From CAYUFB01 sp964444125 (GTDB taxonomy: Bacteria; Patescibacteriota; Dojkabacteria; B142; JAFGMG01): a DNA stretch of 9,361 bases. The stretch's first letter is position 1, and the number at the start of each line of letters is the position of its first letter. The DNA lies in assembly GCA_964444125.1 (NCBI GenBank), contig CAYUFB010000029.1, positions 1 to 9,361 of the forward strand, read 5' to 3'. Of this stretch, positions 6,113 through 9,361 are shown piece after piece. The notes beneath the pieces are model-generated. The model saw nothing but the letters and a program-made list of their open reading frames with translations, was not told the DNA's origin and made no database searches. The translations under genes and the position numbers were made by a program.

Positions 6113-6224
6113 CCAACCAATCCCGACTAAGGTCGGGGCTGCTCTACCATTGCCTGCCCGCCGACCTGTCCACCGTAGCATTGGCGTAGGTGGAAGCTTT
6201 AGCGAAGGCGGGAGCTACAGACCC
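6113..6224 (-). pseudogene. tRNA relic 3: tRNA-Lys-like copy with altered D, anticodon and T arms
   Basis: On the minus strand it starts GGGTCTGTAGCTC, identical to the first 13 bases of tRNA-Lys. After a 60-bp insert it resumes with AATGGTAGAGCAG, completing an intact D arm. The anticodon arm is replaced by the palindrome CCCCGACCTTAGTCGGG, followed by ATTGGTTGG. The T arm is replaced by the palindrome at 6096-6112, and no 3' acceptor strand matching GGGTCTG follows. A duplicated tRNA-Lys is the likely origin. It lies directly behind the predicted tRNA promoter, so it is probably still transcribed. Confidence 0.7.
6153..6212. repeat. 60-bp palindromic insert in the D loop of tRNA relic 3
   Basis: The insert begins CCTGCCCGCC and ends GGCGGG, with an inner TCCACC...GGTGGA stem, so it can form a nested hairpin. 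Deleting it restores the tRNA-Lys D arm exactly. Its GAAGCTTTAGCGAAGGCGG core resembles the minus strand of 5217-5236 (16 of 19 bases), so a dispersed repeat family is likely. Confidence 0.8.
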
Positions 6225-6235
6225 GCGTCAGAAAT

Positions 6236-6263
6236 ATTCTACAACTTTTGTGAAGATTGTAAA
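6236..6263 (-). promoter_or_regulatory. promoter of the tRNA/GIY-YIG transcript
   Basis: On the minus strand TTTACA (6258-6263, 5 of 6 to the -35 consensus) is followed after 16 bp by TAGAAT (6236-6241, 5 of 6 to the -10 consensus). Transcription would start near 6229, just before the GGGTCTG of tRNA relic 3. It is the best two-part promoter in the window and points into the tRNA island. Confidence 0.65.
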
Positions 6264-6272
6264 CAACTTCAC
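6250..6272. repeat. inverted repeat over the tRNA promoter -35
   Basis: GTGAAG-A-TTG (6250-6259) pairs with CAACTTCAC (6264-6272) around TAAA, with one bulged A. It covers the -35 hexamer of the minus-strand promoter and could be an operator or chance. Confidence 0.4.
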
Positions 6273-6292
6273 TTCAGTTTCCGAAATTTCTT

Positions 6293-6334
6293 CCTTTAAG
6301 ATTTGACTCCCTATAGTCGTCAAATCTTGAAAGG
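6293..6334. repeat. bulged 15-bp inverted repeat between divergent transcripts
   Basis: CCTTTAAGATTTGAC (6293-6307) pairs with GTCAAATCTTGAAAGG (6319-6334), with one extra G at 6329 and an 11-nt loop. No T run follows on either strand, so a terminator is unlikely. It lies between the leftward tRNA promoter and the rightward gene at 6451; otherwise the stretch 6264-6414 holds nothing I can assign. Confidence 0.55.
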
Positions 6335-6414
6335 GTAAAATTCAAATATTTTGTTGCTTAGCAATTATACTGCAAAATTCTGTCATTTGTCACTATCAGA
6401 AAGATAAAATAATA

Positions 6415-6423
6415 TGATAAAAT
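6415..6423 (+). promoter_or_regulatory. extended -10 promoter element upstream of the gene at 6451
   Basis: TGATAAAAT, a TGN extension plus TAAAAT (5 of 6), lies 27 bp before the ATG. It is close in form to the TGATATAAT at 2156-2164. No well-spaced -35 is seen, so the start would be near 6430. Confidence 0.4.
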
Positions 6424-6450
6424 ACGAGATATAACGATTATAGATCGAAC

Positions 6451-7026
6451 ATGTGTCTGTCACCAGAACAACAAGAGAATATTGAATTTCATAGTCCAGA
6501 TTTATTGGATTTGATAAATACTGGAGCAGTTGAGGTTGTTAACATGGATAAACTTCCAAACATTTTGAAGAATTATAATGTCTCAGTTTTTTACGGACCA
6601 TCTGACGGAGAGTATGAATCACAAATACGTTTGTATTGTGAAGCGACTTCTGGAGCTTGTTATTGGTTTGATATTCCATATATTCCAGTAATTGCAAATC
6701 AAGATCCGAGTAGAAGGTTATGGGTGGATGCTTATACTAATCAACAAAAAGCAGAAATAGGGAATGCACTCCCTAATGGTACTTTGGCAGTAAATATTGT
6801 TTGTGCGAGCGAATATATCGCTCCAATTATTTACGCAGTGACACAAAGGGATGCTGAAATCGCAATGATTATGTGTCTTACAGATGAACCGTTTAAGTAT
6901 GATGAGGGTAGTTTGACTACTTCATCTTTGGAACTTGCTATGATTAGTGAACAACTCAAAATTATTGGAGATAAGTTGAAAGTGTTTTTGCTGGTTGATT
7001 TGTTGAAAAATACTATTGAATGCTAA
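6451..7026 (+). CDS. hypothetical protein, 191 residues, family not recognised
   Basis: I do not recognise a family. The protein looks soluble, with a mixed alpha/beta pattern and no signal peptide or membrane segment. It is mildly acidic and has six cysteines (for example C2, the pair in LYCEATSGACYW, the ones in NIVCASEY and IMCLTDEP, and the last residue), not arranged as an obvious metal site. Conspicuous segments are FYGPSDGEYESQIRLYCEA and WFDIPYIPVIANQDPSRRLW. The ATG is chosen as the first in frame after a TAA at 6418-6420. An extended -10 element lies 27 bp upstream and no Shine-Dalgarno is visible. The HD-domain gene follows after 18 bp on the same strand, and the two may be expressed together. 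Confidence 0.75.
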   Translation: MCLSPEQQENIEFHSPDLLDLINTGAVEVVNMDKLPNILKNYNVSVFYGPSDGEYESQIRLYCEATSGACYWFDIPYIPVIANQDPSRRLWVDAYTNQQKAEIGNALPNGTLAVNIVCASEYIAPIIYAVTQRDAEIAMIMCLTDEPFKYDEGSLTTSSLELAMISEQLKIIGDKLKVFLLVDLLKNTIEC

Positions 7027-7029
7027 ATT

Positions 7030-7038
7030 TGGTATACT
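7030..7038 (+). promoter_or_regulatory. extended -10 element placing transcription start at the HD gene ATG
   Basis: TGGTATACT, a TGN extension plus TATACT (5 of 6), ends 6 bp before the ATG at 7045. With normal spacing the transcript would begin at or within a base of the A of ATG, giving a leaderless mRNA. Confidence 0.55.
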
Positions 7039-7044
7039 TAGTTC

Positions 7045-7710
7045 ATGTACATAAGTGAAATATATCACAACTACAAAATCCCTCCTCAATTGCAATTACA
7101 TCAATTACAAGTTGCAGGTGTAGCCAAAATTATTCTCGAAAATCTTGATGAAAAGTTAGAAATTGATTCCGATACTGTGATAACTGCATGTTTGATTCAT
7201 GATATGGGTAATATCATTAAATTTGATTTGTCTTTATACCCAGAGCATCTTGAACCAGAAGGGCTTGATTTCTGGCTGGATGTACAAAAGGAGTTTATCA
7301 AGAAATATGGAGAAGATGAGCATAGGGCGACTTTCAAAATTGCACAAGAAATTGGTGTTCCTGAACAGGTTTTACATATAATTGCCAATTTGGGCTTCTC
7401 TAATGCCTTAAATATAATTGCGTCAGATAATCTGGAATTAAAAATTGCCACATATGCAGATCAAAGGGTGAATTTTGGAGAGATTGTTGACATGAGACAA
7501 CGGCATATCAAGTCACGGGAGAGATATTTGAAACGTCGAAATTATCAAAATAATTTGGATAAAGGAGTAGACGAATTTGGAAAATTGTCAGATTCCTGGC
7601 GTAAGATTGAAAATGAAATTTTTGGACACTCTTTGATCAAGCCGGAAGAAATATCTATAGAAAGAGTCTCTTTATTGATATCAAAGCTGAAAGAAATTGA
7701 TATCACTTAG
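7045..7710 (+). CDS. HD-domain protein, putative metal-dependent phosphohydrolase
   Basis: Cytoplasmic HD-superfamily protein of 221 residues. The family mostly hydrolyses phosphoester bonds of nucleotides or cyclic dinucleotides; the substrate here is unknown. The metal-binding pattern is visible: H19 in LQLHQLQVAGVAKII, the doublet H52-D53 in ACLIHDMGN, a histidine-containing EDEHRATFKIAQEIG segment, and D139 in ATYADQRVNFG. The order and spacing (H...HD...D, helical between) fit a complete HD domain. The C-terminal third is charged and helical. There is no Shine-Dalgarno; an extended -10 element ends 6 bp upstream, suggesting a leaderless message. Its stop overlaps the convergent gene by 8 bp. 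Confidence 0.88.
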   Translation: MYISEIYHNYKIPPQLQLHQLQVAGVAKIILENLDEKLEIDSDTVITACLIHDMGNIIKFDLSLYPEHLEPEGLDFWLDVQKEFIKKYGEDEHRATFKIAQEIGVPEQVLHIIANLGFSNALNIIASDNLELKIATYADQRVNFGEIVDMRQRHIKSRERYLKRRNYQNNLDKGVDEFGKLSDSWRKIENEIFGHSLIKPEEISIERVSLLISKLKEIDIT

Positions 7711-8437
7711 AGAAAACAATGTCATATTGATCACTAGGATATTTAGTTTTTAATGCAAGTAGTTCTTTTTGTGTTAACAATTTTTTATCTGGATATTTTC
7801 TTTGAAATTGTTCATATTGCTGTTGTAGGCGTACAAGTCCATATAACAATTGAAGAAGATAAGGTGCATTTGCTTCGTAGCGCATATTTCTTATAAGTTT
7901 GTTGTTCGCTTTGAGAATTGAATTTGGTTGATTATTTTTATAAAAATCCAGTTCGTTCAGTAAAACTAATCCCAGTGCTTGATGGGTTTTTATCGCAACG
8001 TCTTGTTTTGTCTTGATTTCTATTTTTCTGCCGGGGATCTCACCTCCAAAAAGCTCTATTATATTATCTCTAGGGATTGCCATCATTCTTAAGCATACAA
8101 AATTGGGATCAAGTTTAAGTTGTTTGCCTTGTGGATTGGCATCTTCTTTAAATACTAGATCAATATCTGGAGGTGTAATGAGACAAAAATTTCCTTGCAC
8201 GATATTATTGTATGCATCTCGAAGTGTTGCCTCGTTTTCTTTGATGTATCCAGGGATGCCAATCCATTCTTGATTAATAGCAATTCCAACATCGGGGATA
8301 GCTTGATCATTGAGTAGAGAGTGCAATAATTCCATGGTTTTGTGCTGAATCTCCTTATTGGTAAATAATTCCTCCCCAGGTAAACTTTCGGGCGCAAGAA
8401 TTTCTTGTAAAATCGTTGCTGGGGAAGATGCTTCCAA
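7703..8437 (-). CDS. hypothetical protein with in-frame stop upstream, family not recognised
   Basis: I do not recognise a family. From the TTG at 8437 it reads 244 residues: a proline/glutamate-rich N-terminus (SSPATILQEILAPESLPGEE), a central part with FCLITPPDIDLVF and MMAIPRDNIIELFGGEIPGRK, and a helical C-terminal third rich in leucine and glutamine (LLQLLYGLVRLQQQYEQF), possibly coiled. No signal peptide or membrane span. The same frame continues upstream through PLTQRQPNEPIFLTPRALP to a TAA at 8495-8497, and beyond that to MAFPESVDSFIGPP starting with ATG at 8539, 15 bp after a predicted transcript start. The original protein was therefore probably 278 residues and is now cut by a nonsense codon, unless translation begins at the TTG. 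The stop codon is TGA, overlapping the HD gene. Confidence 0.65.
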   Translation of the reverse strand: MEASSPATILQEILAPESLPGEELFTNKEIQHKTMELLHSLLNDQAIPDVGIAINQEWIGIPGYIKENEATLRDAYNNIVQGNFCLITPPDIDLVFKEDANPQGKQLKLDPNFVCLRMMAIPRDNIIELFGGEIPGRKIEIKTKQDVAIKTHQALGLVLLNELDFYKNNQPNSILKANNKLIRNMRYEANAPYLLQLLYGLVRLQQQYEQFQRKYPDKKLLTQKELLALKTKYPSDQYDIVFSK

Positions 8438-8560
8438 TGGAAGGGCTCTTGGGGTCAGAAAAATAGGTTCATTTGGTTGACGTTGTGTCAGTGGTTATGG
8501 AGGTCCTATGAAGGAATCGACACTTTCAGGAAATGCCATAGTATTATTTGATAATGGTTG

Positions 8561-8589
8561 ATTATAATAGATTTTGGCAATTATCCCAA
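8561..8589 (-). promoter_or_regulatory. promoter upstream of the gene ending at 7703
   Basis: On the minus strand TTGGGA (8584-8589, 4 of 6) is followed after 17 bp by a perfect TATAAT (8561-8566). The spacer contains TTGCCAAAAT (8571-8580), shared with the promoter of the proline-rich gene. Transcription would start near 8554, about 15 nt before the ATG at 8539, which supports that ATG as the original start. Confidence 0.6.
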
Positions 8590-8604
8590 ATATTACAATC
8601 TTAT

Positions 8605-9294
8605 TTATAATTCCAAGAGTGATTCTAAAACGTCAAAACTCAAGTCGGCAGGTCTTTGTTGTATGCAAAAGTAGGGTTTGATATAAATTTCTTTGTTTCT
8701 TCTCAAGTCAAATATTGGAACAAGAAGACCTTGTCTTGTTTCCATCAAACCTACAACTGGTGGGCTAACAAGGTTTGCGATTAAGAAATCATTAAGTGTA
8801 TGAATATATATGCCTGTTGGTTCTCCTGTAACTCCGCCTTTAATAATTTTGACTTTGTCTTCATCCATAACAATTTTCTCTTGACCTTTATATATGAGCT
8901 CGGCTTCGGAAATTACTAATGTGGTTAAATTAGCTGTTATTATAGGGAGTCTGGTCCTCGTTACTGTTTGCAGATAATTACTCGAGGCAATATTTCGCCA
9001 TGAGGATTCAGCATTTGAACAATAAGGACGATCTGGCTCGTTCCAATCAAATTGTTGTTGAAGATAATCAGAATTTGCCTCAAGGAATTTTTTATAAAAA
9101 ACATCATCGTCCATTTGCTCCTTTCTCAGCCCTGATTTGCAAACTTGTTGTGCCAATTCTCTGGAGTATTTATAGACTGGAATCTCTATGCCAGCTTTTT
9201 CGACAGTACGGATTGGATTCTTGAAAATTCTATCAGCAATTTGCTGCCTTTCTGTCAATGTAATAATTGTGTTTTCGGGAGTTGATTGTAACAA
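8605..9294 (-). CDS. hypothetical protein, 229 residues, start uncertain
   Basis: I do not recognise a family. The frame from the TTG at 9294 is open for 229 codons: an N-terminal helical, charged part (ITLTERQQIADRIFKNPIRTVEKAG), a middle part with FDWNEPDRPYC, and a beta-rich C-terminal half (LTTLVISEAELIYKGQEKI, GVTGEPTGIYIHTL, LVPIFDLRRNKEIYIKPYF). No membrane segment or signal peptide. The frame stays open 14 codons further upstream without a start, to a TAA. An ATG at 9322 in a neighbouring frame would fuse smoothly if one G of the run at 9318-9320 were removed, giving MDSSVYHKSLLQSTPEN. Alternatively TATCAT at 9301-9306 ends 6 bp before the TTG and could drive a leaderless start there. 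It is followed by the gene ending at 7703 on the same strand. Confidence 0.65.
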   Translation of the reverse strand: MLQSTPENTIITLTERQQIADRIFKNPIRTVEKAGIEIPVYKYSRELAQQVCKSGLRKEQMDDDVFYKKFLEANSDYLQQQFDWNEPDRPYCSNAESSWRNIASSNYLQTVTRTRLPIITANLTTLVISEAELIYKGQEKIVMDEDKVKIIKGGVTGEPTGIYIHTLNDFLIANLVSPPVVGLMETRQGLLVPIFDLRRNKEIYIKPYFCIQQRPADLSFDVLESLLEL

Positions 9295-9361
9295 TGACTT
9301 ATGATAAACACTGCTGTCCCATAAAAAGTTGAACAGTTAGAAAGAGGGTATTTAGAAGAAT

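Noticed and set aside
5190..6240. CRISPR array
   Set aside because: The repeats are two long tandem copies plus different palindromes, not short direct repeats separated by unique spacers of constant length, and no cas gene is present.
7703..8539. Alternative genetic code with TAA or TGA read as sense
   Set aside because: TAA and TGA both end frames at plausible gene ends here (trpS, gpmI; 7703 gene and proline-rich gene), and long conserved genes contain no internal TAA or TGA.
9301..9361. Plus-strand frame at the right edge reading MINTAVP, TAA, then KVEQLERGYLEE
   Set aside because: Only 12 codons follow the stop before the window ends, and it overlaps the possible start of the minus-strand gene. 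Flanking sequence is needed.

Overview
The window comes from an AT-rich, gene-dense bacterial genome. The best guess is a member of the Candidate Phyla Radiation (Patescibacteria), based on: short GIY-YIG nucleases grown into tRNA genes, small GC-rich palindromes scattered between genes, a tRNA gene without an encoded CCA, genes that lack Shine-Dalgarno sequences, and many short proteins of unknown function. This placement is inference from gene style, not a phylogenetic result. TAA, TAG and TGA all act as stops, so the standard bacterial code fits.

Layout. 163-1595 (+): trpS and a DUF212 'divergent PAP2' membrane protein, 11 bp apart. 1592-2050 (-): a Bcp-type peroxiredoxin whose stop overlaps the DUF212 stop. 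2282-3115 (+): a divergent PP2C-type phosphatase. 3128-3403 (-): a small proline-rich protein converging on it. 3586-5106 (-): gpmI. 5190-6263 (mostly -): a repeat and tRNA island with one intact tRNA-Lys(UUU), two identical GIY-YIG genes in a perfect 325-bp tandem repeat, and three broken tRNA copies whose arms carry or are replaced by hairpin-forming palindromes. 6451-7026 (+): an unknown protein. 7045-7710 (+): an HD-domain protein that looks leaderless. 7703-8437 and 8605-9294 (-): two unknown proteins.

The conserved genes (trpS, DUF212, bcp, gpmI) are intact. Four accessory genes (PP2C, the proline-rich gene, and the two unknowns at the right) each have a clear coding frame that begins upstream of any usable in-frame start. 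In three a one-base shift would join the body to an ATG; in the fourth a TAA sits 14 codons after the ATG. This may be homopolymer or assembly error, phase variation or decay, and raw reads would decide.

The most interesting part is the tRNA island. The nuclease tail is encoded by tRNA D-arm sequence, the whole nuclease/tRNA unit has been duplicated perfectly, and several different palindromes sit at the D, anticodon and T arms of neighbouring tRNA relics. I did not identify a new defence or signalling system with confidence.
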